A stretch of DNA of 64,000 bases from RYN-417 sp043743105 (GTDB lineage: Bacteria > Patescibacteriota > Saccharimonadia > Saccharimonadales > JACDBH01): NCBI GenBank assembly GCA_043743105.1, contig JAYTXD010000011.1:1-64000 (forward strand), in the 5' to 3' direction. The translations under genes and the position numbers were made by a program. The notes beneath the pieces are model-generated. The model had not been told where the DNA came from. It made no database searches and was given only the letters and a program-made list of their open reading frames with translations. Of this stretch, positions 1-7,723 are shown piece after piece; position 1 is the first letter of the stretch, and each line of letters begins with the position of its first letter.

Positions 1-465
1 ATAGGGCTTAGTGCGCGAGCTGCTAGCATTGCCGCTGGTAGTATGGCCGTCCTGCTCATCGGTGGAATACTTGCATACCAAAATATTCCAAATATTTCGG
101 TGCGTTATGCCAGCACAAAGGCAGGGATTAATGCTAGCTTGCCAACCTATCAACCGTCTGGTTTTGCCATTAACAATCATATCAACTACCGCCCTGGCGA
201 AATTAGCGTTGCCTATAAAGCCAACGCCGATAACCGCGCCTACGTCCTTACACAAAAAAGCACCAACTGGAACAGTGATGCGCTAAAAGAGCACATTATG
301 GGTACCACAGGTATTATTCCGCAAATTTATCCCGACAATGGCCGCACCATCTATTTGCATGACAACCACGAGGCCGACTGGGTCAATGATGGAGTCTGGT
401 ACAGCATTACCGGTAACTCCAACCTAAACACCGACCAACTTATCAAAATCGCCACTTCTTTGTAA
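1..465 (+). CDS. DUF4367-type membrane protein, 5' truncated
   Basis: The frame is open from the first base of the window, so the true start lies upstream and the ATG at 43 is only an internal candidate. The visible part has one hydrophobic segment (about residues 14-30 of the open frame). After it comes an extracytoplasmic domain ending in a Trp-rich stretch (EADWVNDGVWYSITGNSNL) and a short helix. That ending resembles the DUF4367 domain of anti-sigma-factor-like and surface proteins (family knowledge). It is probably a single-pass protein with its C-terminal domain outside the cell. No partner can be seen because the upstream region is missing. It converges with gltX across a 24-base gap. 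Confidence 0.6.
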   Translation: MGLSARAASIAAGSMAVLLIGGILAYQNIPNISVRYASTKAGINASLPTYQPSGFAINNHINYRPGEISVAYKANADNRAYVLTQKSTNWNSDALKEHIMGTTGIIPQIYPDNGRTIYLHDNHEADWVNDGVWYSITGNSNLNTDQLIKIATSL

Positions 466-489
466 CACCTGTGAAAGGTGCGTGAAAGT

Positions 490-2151
490 TTACTGCAATC
501 TGTTTTTAATGCGGTCTATGCCCATTACTTTCATAATAGTCCAAAGATCCGGTGTGCGGTTTTTGCCAGTCAATTTAACCCGAATAATACGCGCAAAGTC
601 TGCTACATTGCCCTTAAATTTTTTGGGGGATTCTTTAAACTCCTTATTATCGGTTGCAAAGCCGGTTTTTTCGGCAGCGGCTTTTAGCTTATCAAACCAT
701 GTTTGTTGATCATCATCCGAGTTGTATGTATGCAAAAACTCTGCGCATGCTTCACGTCCAGTATCTACGGAAAAATCCTTCAGTTCTTCTATAACTCTTG
801 ACGCAAATTCTTCAGGGTAAAGGTCATCATAAAAATAGCTGTAATTCTCTGGTGCATCAGACCACTTAGCGATATCTTTACGCGGTTTTTCGCCCTGACG
901 CTCTACGGCTAATACCCGGGTCGTGTACTCAGTACCAGACTCCATAGCAGTCGCAAAACGGGGTGAATTTTCACGCGCCCAACTAATTATTGCTGCGTTG
1001 AATTCTTCTTGGGGCAAACTGGCTATGTAGTCTTTGGCGTAATCCTCAATTTTTTTTATATCAAGGAGCGGAGCGCGGCTAGCTGCTAATTTTTCCAGTG
1101 AAATGACAAAATCTGTAACTGGTTTGCCAGCATTAGCACGGTACCAGTCTTCGAAGTTTGAGTTCGCAAGGCCAAATAAATACGCTCGCACGGCCTCAAG
1201 AGGGTAGCCTGCTTCCAACCAAAACTTCACGTCGGCCTCAGAATCTTTGCGTTTACTCAGCTTTCGTTTGCCACCACCATTTTTGTCGATGACTGAAATT
1301 GGTGCAAAGTGTCCGTAGATAAATGGTTCTAAATGTAATGCCTGTGCGAGCTCGATATGCAGGGCAGTGCTTGGCAACCATTCATCACTACGGAAAACTT
1401 TTGTGACATGCATTAGATGGTCATCTACCACATGCGCCAGATGATAAGTCGGCAAACGGTATTCGTCGCTTTTTATTAGTGGCACGTCCAGATCATTTTC
1501 GGGCACTTCCATCTTGCCCTTAAAAACGTCCGCGTACTGGATTCGCTTTTGGTGGTCACCGTTTGATTTAAAGCGAAGTACAAACGGCTTGCCGGCATCG
1601 AGAGCTTCTATAATTTCTGCTTCGGATTTATTGCGCCACAACGCCCAATCGCCATAATAACCAGGGCGCTGTTTCTTAGCCTGCTGGTCGTCAATCGCCA
1701 CCTTAAGCTCTTCTGGTGTTGCAAAACAGGGATACGCACGACCATTTTCAAGAAGCTCCAAAGCGTACCCCATATACGTTTTGCCACGTTGGCTCTGAAA
1801 ATATGGACCGTATGCTGCCTCTTTATCAGGGCCTTCGTCATATTTAAGCTCAAACTCACGGAAAGCGTTAATGATGCCATCAACCGAGCCCTCTATCTCA
1901 CGTTTTTTATCGGTATCTTCAATACGCAAGATAAATACGCCGCCCGTCTGGTGGGCAACACGCTCATTAACAAGCCCAGCATAAATCGTGCCAATGTGCA
2001 TAAACCCTGTTGGGCTTGGCGCTATACGCATAACCTCAGCACCCTGTGGCAAGTTACGAGCGGGATACTGCAATTCACTTTCTTGGCGTGGCGTATAGCC
2101 TTCGGGTGCCAATATTTTTTTGAGTCTTTCTATAAGATCAGGGGAATACAT
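490..2151 (-). CDS. gltX: Glutamyl-tRNA synthetase
   Basis: Class I aminoacyl-tRNA synthetase that charges tRNA with glutamate in the cytoplasm. The 553-residue protein has the HIGH-like motif as HIGT near residue 53 (FMHIGTIYAG) and the KMSKS-like motif as KLSKR near residue 300. These bracket a typical GluRS catalytic core, and an anticodon-binding C-terminal half follows. An N-terminal extension of about 40 residues precedes the usual MRIAPSPTG start. Length is slightly above the usual 470-500. The start is set by a TACAAT box at 2159-2164, seven bases before the ATG, with no Shine-Dalgarno, so the mRNA is probably leaderless. It is divergent from the DUF3048 gene. Whether it also makes Glu-tRNA(Gln) cannot be decided here; no gatCAB gene is in the window. 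Confidence 0.95.
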   Translation of the reverse strand: MYSPDLIERLKKILAPEGYTPRQESELQYPARNLPQGAEVMRIAPSPTGFMHIGTIYAGLVNERVAHQTGGVFILRIEDTDKKREIEGSVDGIINAFREFELKYDEGPDKEAAYGPYFQSQRGKTYMGYALELLENGRAYPCFATPEELKVAIDDQQAKKQRPGYYGDWALWRNKSEAEIIEALDAGKPFVLRFKSNGDHQKRIQYADVFKGKMEVPENDLDVPLIKSDEYRLPTYHLAHVVDDHLMHVTKVFRSDEWLPSTALHIELAQALHLEPFIYGHFAPISVIDKNGGGKRKLSKRKDSEADVKFWLEAGYPLEAVRAYLFGLANSNFEDWYRANAGKPVTDFVISLEKLAASRAPLLDIKKIEDYAKDYIASLPQEEFNAAIISWARENSPRFATAMESGTEYTTRVLAVERQGEKPRKDIAKWSDAPENYSYFYDDLYPEEFASRVIEELKDFSVDTGREACAEFLHTYNSDDDQQTWFDKLKAAAEKTGFATDNKEFKESPKKFKGNVADFARIIRVKLTGKNRTPDLWTIMKVMGIDRIKNRLQ

Positions 2152-2154
2152 ACT

Positions 2155-2231
2155 CTAGATTGTACCAGAGGTTATAACCAGCAAATAACTTTTGTATTCA
2201 TACATAAGCGCTATGGTACAATTTAAAGCAA
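2155..2231. promoter_or_regulatory. Divergent promoters of gltX and the DUF3048 gene
   Basis: Two TACAAT -10 boxes face away from each other. One at 2159-2164 (minus strand) is seven bases from the gltX ATG; one at 2217-2222 (plus strand) is nine bases from the ATG at 2232. Both leave essentially no 5' untranslated region. The -35 regions are weak. Confidence 0.5.
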
Positions 2232-3569
2232 ATGGATGATATTAAAAGGCCGCGCAAGTCAAAGTTGCAAGCGGAAACAAAACCAGACCCTATCGATGAC
2301 TCAGTGCCTGAATATAGTGCCGCTGAATCAAGGACTGTAGAATTAAAGACTGACGAACCCGACCATACCATCGAAAAGCCAGAGCCTATCTTTAAAACAC
2401 CCGAGTCAATAGCCGATGCAGAAATAGCCGCAGCTGCAAGCACCTCAGAAGACGACGAAGAGGCAGCAGGCAAAGTCGATGCCAATAAGCCAACCAAAAA
2501 TCGTCGTATTGATCTCCACATGCCTCGTGGCAAAAAGCAATGGATTATCGCCAGCATTATTGCCATTATTGTACTGGGCAGTATGGGTGCCAGCGCCTAT
2601 TGGTTTGTCATTAAAAAGCCTGTAAAGCCTGCGCCCGTGGTTGCTAGGCTAGTTAAAAAAGTAGTTAAACCAAAGCCAACCACCGAAGTCTCTAAGCTTA
2701 GTGGCCTAATCGTACCGATTGGCACCAACCTTGGTCCTGTCACAGCCGTACAGATAGAAAATAGCCCTGATGCCCGTCCGCAATCGGGCCTCAAAGAAGC
2801 CAGTGTCATCTTTGAGGCTATCGCCGAAGGTGGTATCACACGTTTTAATGCGATATTTCAGGATACAACACCAGATTACGTAGGGCCAGTACGGTCGTTG
2901 CGTCCATACTACATCGACTGGTTTTGGCCGTTTGATGCATCTATTGCCCATGTCGGTGGCGCCCCGCAAGCATTAGCCGACATAAAATTACTTGGCCTCA
3001 AGGACCTCGACCAGTTTTATAACGGCGGCAGCTACGACCGTATTACCAGCCGCTACGCTCCACACAATGTCTACACTTCTATCGCGAGACTCAATGACCT
3101 CGAAAAGGCCAAAGGCTTTACCGCTGCTACGTATACTGGTTTTCTTCGTAAAAAAGAAACCAAAGCTGTTACACCAACCGCAAAAGCAATTGATCTTGGT
3201 ATCTCAAGTTATTTTTATAATGCTCATTATGATTATGACGTAGCCACTAATTCCTACCTGCGCAGCGAGGGCGGGGCAGCGCATGTTGACCTTAAATCTA
3301 ATACGCAGCTCGCACCAAAAGTTGTTGTTGCAATCGTAATGTCACGTGGCCTCGACACCGACGGCGAACACACCGATTACGTTACAACGGGCAGTGGGCA
3401 TATGTATGTGTTCCAAGATGGGTCAGTAGCCGAGGGAACATGGAGTAAAGCCAGCCGCCAAGCTCAATGGGTCTTTGCGGGCGACGACGGCAAACCAATA
3501 GCTTTTAACCCCGGACAAACATGGTTTAGCATGGTCGATAACACTGGTGCCGTAACCTACACCCCATAA
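2232..3569 (+). CDS. DUF3048 (YerB-like) membrane-anchored protein
   Basis: 445 residues. An acidic, low-complexity cytoplasmic N-terminus of about 95 residues leads to one transmembrane helix (about residues 98-120), a Lys/Pro/Val linker, and a large extracellular domain. The external domain carries the hallmarks of DUF3048/YerB: VQIENSPDARPQSGL, FEAIAEGGITRF, GPVRSLRPYYIDW and a C-terminal WSKASRQAQW region. The family's biochemical role is unknown; in Firmicutes YerB is a lipoprotein, whereas here a TM helix is the anchor. Start fixed by a TACAAT box nine bases upstream. The stop is followed after two bases by a histidine kinase gene, so the three genes 2232-5535 look like one operon; the extracellular domain could report to the kinase (inference). 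Confidence 0.8.
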   Translation: MDDIKRPRKSKLQAETKPDPIDDSVPEYSAAESRTVELKTDEPDHTIEKPEPIFKTPESIADAEIAAAASTSEDDEEAAGKVDANKPTKNRRIDLHMPRGKKQWIIASIIAIIVLGSMGASAYWFVIKKPVKPAPVVARLVKKVVKPKPTTEVSKLSGLIVPIGTNLGPVTAVQIENSPDARPQSGLKEASVIFEAIAEGGITRFNAIFQDTTPDYVGPVRSLRPYYIDWFWPFDASIAHVGGAPQALADIKLLGLKDLDQFYNGGSYDRITSRYAPHNVYTSIARLNDLEKAKGFTAATYTGFLRKKETKAVTPTAKAIDLGISSYFYNAHYDYDVATNSYLRSEGGAAHVDLKSNTQLAPKVVVAIVMSRGLDTDGEHTDYVTTGSGHMYVFQDGSVAEGTWSKASRQAQWVFAGDDGKPIAFNPGQTWFSMVDNTGAVTYTP

Positions 3570-3571
3570 TT

Positions 3572-5128
3572 ATGGATAATTTTAAAAAATTCAGTAACAA
3601 CCTCAGCATCTACGGGTTCTTTTGGATACTTATAAATAGCCTCTTGGCTGTTGGCTCTTATTTGTTATTCCAAAGAGTTTTCAATCTAAGTGAAGAACTT
3701 TCACTGACAGCTACAACAGTAATGGCTATCTTTTTGTCTTTTGGGGTAGCAAAGCTTGTTGTCATGGCGGTAAGCGAGCCCTTTAAAGCTGTCTGGCAAG
3801 CAATCTGGGTTATGAGTGATCGTGACGTACCAACTCCACAGCCTGACAAGCTAACTCATGGGCGAGAACTGGCACAATCCATGATCCAGCAAGTCTATAA
3901 ATTAGGTGATACTATCGTACCTCAAACATCGGCAGTTGCCAGTACGCAATCAACCCTAGCTATCCAACCGGCCGTAAACGGTACTAATACAGATCTTTTA
4001 GAAATCATGCCTTTGCCAGTGTTGGTGCTCGATGCTAATGACCAAGTAGTACTTGCAAATCAGATGCTACTTCAATATTTAGGGCGCAACCGCGAAGAAG
4101 TTATTGGCAAGTCAATCAATGACGTCTTGCAACTTTCGTTTCAGTCCAAAGACACGCTAGAAAGCTGGTTGACAAATGCTAAAATTAATAGCGTTACTTC
4201 TGGTTCTTCGTGGGACCGAGTGCGTATGCAATTACCCGATGAAAAAGGCCTTAAGCAGTTTGACTTAATAGCCCATTACACTAAAAATAACGCCTCCAAT
4301 TACGAAACACTACTGGCGATTTTCGACCACACCGAACGCTACGGAGGTGAAGACAACAGCACTAGCTATGTTGCCCTAGCAGTGCACGAGCTCCGTACGC
4401 CGTTAACGGTTCTACGCGGCTATATTGAAGTATTTGAAGATGAGCTAGAAGGTCAGCTTACCCCCGAACTAAAGGATTTTATGCATAGAATGAGCGCCTC
4501 AGCTCAAACATTAACGGCATTCGTCAGTAATATATTAAATGTTGCTCGTGTAGACGAAAATCAGCTTACGCTAAGTTTGCATGAAGCAAATTGGAACGAA
4601 CTTTTGCCGGAGATTGCTAAGGACCTCGAGTTGCGTGCCCACGTTAGGGGCAAGACAATTGAATTAGAAATTCAACCAAACCTTCCTTTGGTCGCAGTAG
4701 ACAAAGTTAGCATTTATGAAGTTGTTAGTAACCTAGTCGACAATGCCATAAAATACAGCGCCGATAGCACAAAGATTGTCATTAAAGCAGGGGTCGGTAA
4801 AGAAGGAGCAGTTGACACGGTCGTCCAAGACTTTGGCGTAGGCATACCGGCCAGCACGATGAAATTTTTGTATACCAAATTTTATCGCAATCATCGCAAC
4901 AAGGGCAGCATCAGCGGTAGCGGGCTAGGTCTATACCTAGTAAAAGCTATTATTACCGCTATGGGTGGCAGTGTTTGGGTTAATAGTAAAGAAAACGAAG
5001 GCAGCAGCTTCGGTTTTTCGTTAATCCCATACCAAAATCTTGCAGCCGAGCTAAAAGACGCGCCAAATGGTAATATTGAACGTCAGGCCCACGGTTGGAT
5101 TAAAAATCATTCAATGTATAGGAGATAA
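3572..5128 (+). CDS. Membrane sensor histidine kinase (PAS-HisKA-HATPase)
   Basis: 518 residues. Two N-terminal hydrophobic helices (about 12-35 and 44-66) enclose almost no extracellular loop. A PAS-like domain follows (about 140-250, starting LLEIMPLPVLVLDA). Then come a HisKA dimerisation domain with the H-box VHELRTP (His near residue 271) and a HATPase domain with N-box NLVDNAIKYS, G1 DFGVGIP and G2 GSGLGLYLVKAI. All residues needed for autophosphorylation are present. With so little outside the membrane, sensing may be within the membrane, through PAS, or through the upstream DUF3048 partner. The gene starts two bases after the DUF3048 stop and is followed two bases later by a single-domain response regulator, its likely cognate partner. 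Confidence 0.92.
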   Translation: MDNFKKFSNNLSIYGFFWILINSLLAVGSYLLFQRVFNLSEELSLTATTVMAIFLSFGVAKLVVMAVSEPFKAVWQAIWVMSDRDVPTPQPDKLTHGRELAQSMIQQVYKLGDTIVPQTSAVASTQSTLAIQPAVNGTNTDLLEIMPLPVLVLDANDQVVLANQMLLQYLGRNREEVIGKSINDVLQLSFQSKDTLESWLTNAKINSVTSGSSWDRVRMQLPDEKGLKQFDLIAHYTKNNASNYETLLAIFDHTERYGGEDNSTSYVALAVHELRTPLTVLRGYIEVFEDELEGQLTPELKDFMHRMSASAQTLTAFVSNILNVARVDENQLTLSLHEANWNELLPEIAKDLELRAHVRGKTIELEIQPNLPLVAVDKVSIYEVVSNLVDNAIKYSADSTKIVIKAGVGKEGAVDTVVQDFGVGIPASTMKFLYTKFYRNHRNKGSISGSGLGLYLVKAIITAMGGSVWVNSKENEGSSFGFSLIPYQNLAAELKDAPNGNIERQAHGWIKNHSMYRR

Positions 5129-5130
5129 CT

Positions 5131-5535
5131 ATGGATCAACATGCAACCACTCAGGTTACGCCAAATGGCCTCAAAGTGCTATGTATCGAAGATGAGTTTT
5201 TTATTAGTGAGCTTTACGACCGTGCGCTCCGCAAAGTAGGCTACAACGTCACCAATGCGCTCAATGGCAATGACGGGCTAGAGCTTGCCAAGACAGATAT
5301 GTATGATATTATCCTGCTTGACCTAATGGTACCAGGCATGACAGGTATCGAAATTCTTAAAATCTTACGTGATCCACTCCAAACCAAAGAGATTCATTCT
5401 AAGATTATTATAACCACCAACCTAGTACAGGACGAAGAGGACCGTAAGGCTATAGAAAGTCATGCAGACGGCTATATTATAAAGGCCGACATTACACCAA
5501 AAGAACTCGTGGCGTTTCTTGAAAAGCTTCGATAG
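5131..5535 (+). CDS. Single-domain response regulator
   Basis: 134 residues consisting only of a receiver domain with a short N-terminal extension. Acidic residues E20/D21, phospho-acceptor D64 (IILLDLMVPG), a T-T-N strand-4 motif and a lysine in YIIKADI match an active CheY-like receiver. There is no output domain, so it must act by protein contact or in a phosphorelay. A good GGAGATAACT ribosome-binding stretch precedes the ATG. It is immediately downstream of the PAS histidine kinase, which probably phosphorylates it. Confidence 0.9.
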   Translation: MDQHATTQVTPNGLKVLCIEDEFFISELYDRALRKVGYNVTNALNGNDGLELAKTDMYDIILLDLMVPGMTGIEILKILRDPLQTKEIHSKIIITTNLVQDEEDRKAIESHADGYIIKADITPKELVAFLEKLR

Positions 5536-5618
5536 CCATCACCTTAGAGCCTAAGTGGTACATAGTAGTAAAATATGCTAAAATTGTCTCTGTTATTAGC
5601 GTAATATTGCAATTAAAA

Positions 5619-5702
5619 GGTTTCGTCGTCTATCGGTTAGGACACCAGCCATTCGTTGCTTGCAACGAAAAATAAAGTACACATCCTGGTCAGGATGAGA
5701 AC
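5619..5702 (+). pseudogene. Rearranged partial tRNA-Glu copy
   Basis: Bases 5619-5648 repeat the first 30 bases of the intact tRNA-Glu (5744-5773) with two mismatches: acceptor strand, D arm and start of the anticodon stem. An unrelated 33-base insert (5649-5681) follows. It contains an 8-bp hairpin, TTCGTTGC/GCAACGAA, at 5652-5669. After it, CATCCTGGT (5682-5690, the 3' side of the anticodon arm) resumes and is joined to CAGGATGAGAAC (5691-5702), an inverted copy of the anticodon arm. The variable and T arms are missing, so it cannot fold as a tRNA. It looks like a scar of recombination at the tRNA gene. Confidence 0.6.
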
Positions 5703-5743
5703 ATTACAATCAAATACAATAAAATGTTACACGTATGACATAA

Positions 5744-5818
5744 GGTCCCGTCGTCTATCGGTTAGGACACCAGGTTCTCATCCTGGTAAGAGGAGTTCGA
5801 CTCTCCTCGGGATCACCA
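5744..5818 (+). tRNA. tRNA-Glu (anticodon CTC)
   Basis: A full cloverleaf can be drawn. The acceptor stem GGTCCCG (5744-5750) pairs with CGGGATC (5808-5814). The anticodon stem CCAGG/CCTGG encloses the 7-base loop TTCTCAT with CTC in the anticodon position. The T arm is AGGAG-TTCGACT-CTCCT. The discriminator is A5815 and CCA is encoded at 5816-5818. It is the only tRNA I find in the window. The 3' end abuts the accessory cassette at 5819-8920, consistent with use as an integration site. Confidence 0.95.
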
Positions 5819-5892
5819 TTGTTTGAAACATAGTCAAATTTTAAAGTCAGTAATTTTATGCCTGCTTCATGAATTATATCTTCCGTGTTCAT
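5755..5892 (-). CDS. Small ORF running into the tRNA gene (possible truncated gene)
   Basis: A 45-codon frame begins at an ATG (5892) preceded by a strong AAGGAG-like ribosome-binding site and ends inside the tRNA-Glu gene on the opposite strand (stop 5755-5757). The first 25 residues (MNTEDIIHEAGIKLLTLKFD...) look like a normal protein start; the remaining 20 are read from antisense tRNA sequence. The simplest reading is a gene of the inserted segment that lost its 3' part at the tRNA junction. No homologue is recognised, and it may not be expressed. Confidence 0.35.
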   Translation of the reverse strand: MNTEDIIHEAGIKLLTLKFDYVSNNGDPEESRTPLTRMRTWCPNR

Positions 5893-5925
5893 TTCCTACT
5901 CCTTATATAATATGTGATGAATTTG

Positions 5926-5951
5926 AAAGAGTGCCGATTTAAGCACTCTTT
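5926..5951. terminator. Terminator-like hairpin
   Basis: AAAGAGTGC (5926-5934) pairs perfectly with GCACTCTTT (5943-5951) around an 8-base loop. Its U-rich edge lies on the plus strand, but its position just after the stop of the minus-strand DUF3892 gene suggests it serves that gene. Confidence 0.55.
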
Positions 5952-5952
5952 T

Positions 5953-6231
5953 CTAGCACGGTGGCAAGCTCAAGAGGTTGTTTGCCTCTGAAGCGTCGGG
6001 CCGTGTCTGCAGAAAACGAATATTTCCGTTATCTTTTATGTCACAGATAGCCTGGTTGCCATCCTCAGCAACATATGCGTATAGGCCCTTTGCTTCGAGT
6101 TGGCTTATGAGCGATTTCCGTTCGATAACGCTAAACGTACCGTCTGAAGTGTCCGAGGTACCATAGTGGCTTATCGCTTCATAGCGACTATCACGATCAG
6201 GTTTGCGGATATGCGTAATTCTAATTCCCAT
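5953..6231 (-). CDS. DUF3892 small protein
   Basis: 92 residues covering a complete DUF3892-like domain. It begins MGIRITHIRKP and ends with FLQTRPDASEANNLLSLPPC, where the T-x-x-D-...-N-L-L-x-L-P-x-C ending is the family signature. The function of DUF3892 is unknown; it is a small soluble domain often found in mobile or accessory regions. The start is well supported by AAAGGAG seven bases before the ATG. It is divergent from the LexA-like repressor gene across 200 bases, so a shared regulatory region is possible. Confidence 0.75.
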   Translation of the reverse strand: MGIRITHIRKPDRDSRYEAISHYGTSDTSDGTFSVIERKSLISQLEAKGLYAYVAEDGNQAICDIKDNGNIRFLQTRPDASEANNLLSLPPC

Positions 6232-6431
6232 AGTTTTACTCCTTTCCCCTTGTTATTAATTTTTGATGATTATTATGAAGTATGTGTTTTCTCGCAGTAA
6301 ACGCAACTTCCGTGAACTCCCGCAGTACTATCATGCGATTAGTTCTAAGAAAAGCATAGTTTATTTTTACTAGTTTGTCTAGTGTTTACACTATATTTAC
6401 AATTTACACCAAATGCGCTACAATTATATTC

Positions 6432-7076
6432 ATGAATGAAATCCAAGAAAAGCTACTCAAGCTAGCCGATAAGAGTGACTTGTCACGTATACCGCTCCGT
6501 ACAATTGCTGAAATGTTAGATAAGCCAAATATGAGTCCGGGTGTGTTGCAGCACCATTTTGCGCAGCTCGAGAAAAAGAAACTTCTTTTTGTCGATCGTA
6601 AAGCAAAAACGCAGCAACTTGGTTCTGACACAAGCGATGACAGATTCTATGTTATTCCTATTGTTGGAATGGCAAGCTGTGGACCCGCAAACCAATTTGC
6701 TGATGAAACTGTAGAAGGATATTTGAATATATCAAAGAGCAGCCTTAGAGCTAAAGGTAAGTTATTTGCAGTTAGAGCTACAGGTAAGTCTATGGATTAT
6801 GCGAATGTTCCAACGCCAAACGGCCTCACGGCCTCAATTGAGGATGGAGACTACGCCATAGTTGATACATATTTCACTGAGGTAAATGACAATGTTGGTA
6901 GGTATGTAGTATCAATCATTAATGGTCTTGCGAATATTAAAAAGCTCGCAAAGCGTGCATATGATTACGCACTGGTCTCAGAATCAACCAACACATTCGC
7001 TTATCCGCCAATTATAATTCACAAAGATGATGATTACTTGATAAATGGGCGTGTCATAGCAGTGGTTAAAGGATAG
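6432..7076 (+). CDS. LexA/UmuD-like S24 autoproteolytic repressor
   Basis: From the ATG at 6432 the protein has 214 residues. The N-terminal 50 residues form a winged-helix-like DNA-binding region (EIQEKLLKLADK...IPLRTIAEML...). The rest is an S24 peptidase domain with a Cys83-Gly84 scissile pair (MASCGPAN, the C-G type seen in UmuD rather than LexA's A-G), nucleophile Ser120 in GKSMD, and Lys170 in IKKL. All parts needed for RecA-stimulated self-cleavage are present. A TACAAT box seven bases upstream of this ATG supports it over an earlier in-frame ATG at 6375. A DinD-like gene follows directly after two bases. It is probably the SOS-type switch of this cassette; it could also be a prophage-like repressor. 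Confidence 0.85.
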   Translation: MNEIQEKLLKLADKSDLSRIPLRTIAEMLDKPNMSPGVLQHHFAQLEKKKLLFVDRKAKTQQLGSDTSDDRFYVIPIVGMASCGPANQFADETVEGYLNISKSSLRAKGKLFAVRATGKSMDYANVPTPNGLTASIEDGDYAIVDTYFTEVNDNVGRYVVSIINGLANIKKLAKRAYDYALVSESTNTFAYPPIIIHKDDDYLINGRVIAVVKG

Positions 7077-7078
7077 CT

Positions 7079-7723
7079 ATGAAAAAAGAAATAATCGAAC
7101 AGCTATTTGTAAGTTTTGAGGATATAAAGGAAGAACAGTCTGGCATAGAGTACTGGAGTGCGCGTACACTGCAAGAATTACTTGGATACACTAAATGGGA
7201 GAACTTTGAACGGGTAATACTTCGTGCTCAAGAGAGTGCAAAAAATAGCGATTATGCCATAGACGATCATTTTCTTAAAGTCAGGAAGATGATTGAAACC
7301 GGCAAAGGCGCCCAACGTGAAGTGATTGACTATAGTCTTACACGCTACGCATGCTACTTGATTGCCCAAAATGGTGACCCGTCTAAATCACAAGTTGCTT
7401 TTGCGCAAACATACTTTGCGGTACAGACACGCAAGCAAGAAATAATCGAACAACGACTGCTAGACATCGAACGCGTCGAAGCACGAGAAAAGTTATCCCA
7501 AACAGAAAAGAAATTATCAGGCGTAAAAGACCTGAAAGGCCAACGATTTATCTCTGGCGAACACGTTGCAAACAACAAGGCAGTACGTAAGATATTGGGT
7601 GAGCGTGGGGTTAAGCCTGAATTTCTACCTGCAGGTGAAGATGTAAAAAAGGTGCAACGTAAACTTGTAAGCGACGAAAAGAAGGCTGCAAAATTACAAG
7701 TGGATAGGAAAAAGAAATCATGA
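7079..7723 (+). CDS. dinD: DinD-like DNA-damage-inducible protein
   Basis: 214 residues. The N-terminal half closely follows E. coli DinD: EYWSARTLQELLGYTKWENF, then DDHFLKVRKMIETGKGA, then DYSLTRYACYLIAQNGDP and AQTYFAVQTRKQE. The C-terminal segment (NNKAVRKILGERGVKPEFLP) matches DinD's end. It is about 60 residues shorter than E. coli DinD because the central region is reduced. DinD is a LexA-regulated protein that inhibits RecA activities (family knowledge). Here it lies directly behind a LexA-like repressor, with AAAGGA as ribosome-binding site, and overlaps the next gene by four bases (ATGA). A damage-response role is therefore likely; the symbol is by homology. Confidence 0.85.
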   Translation: MKKEIIEQLFVSFEDIKEEQSGIEYWSARTLQELLGYTKWENFERVILRAQESAKNSDYAIDDHFLKVRKMIETGKGAQREVIDYSLTRYACYLIAQNGDPSKSQVAFAQTYFAVQTRKQEIIEQRLLDIERVEAREKLSQTEKKLSGVKDLKGQRFISGEHVANNKAVRKILGERGVKPEFLPAGEDVKKVQRKLVSDEKKAAKLQVDRKKKS

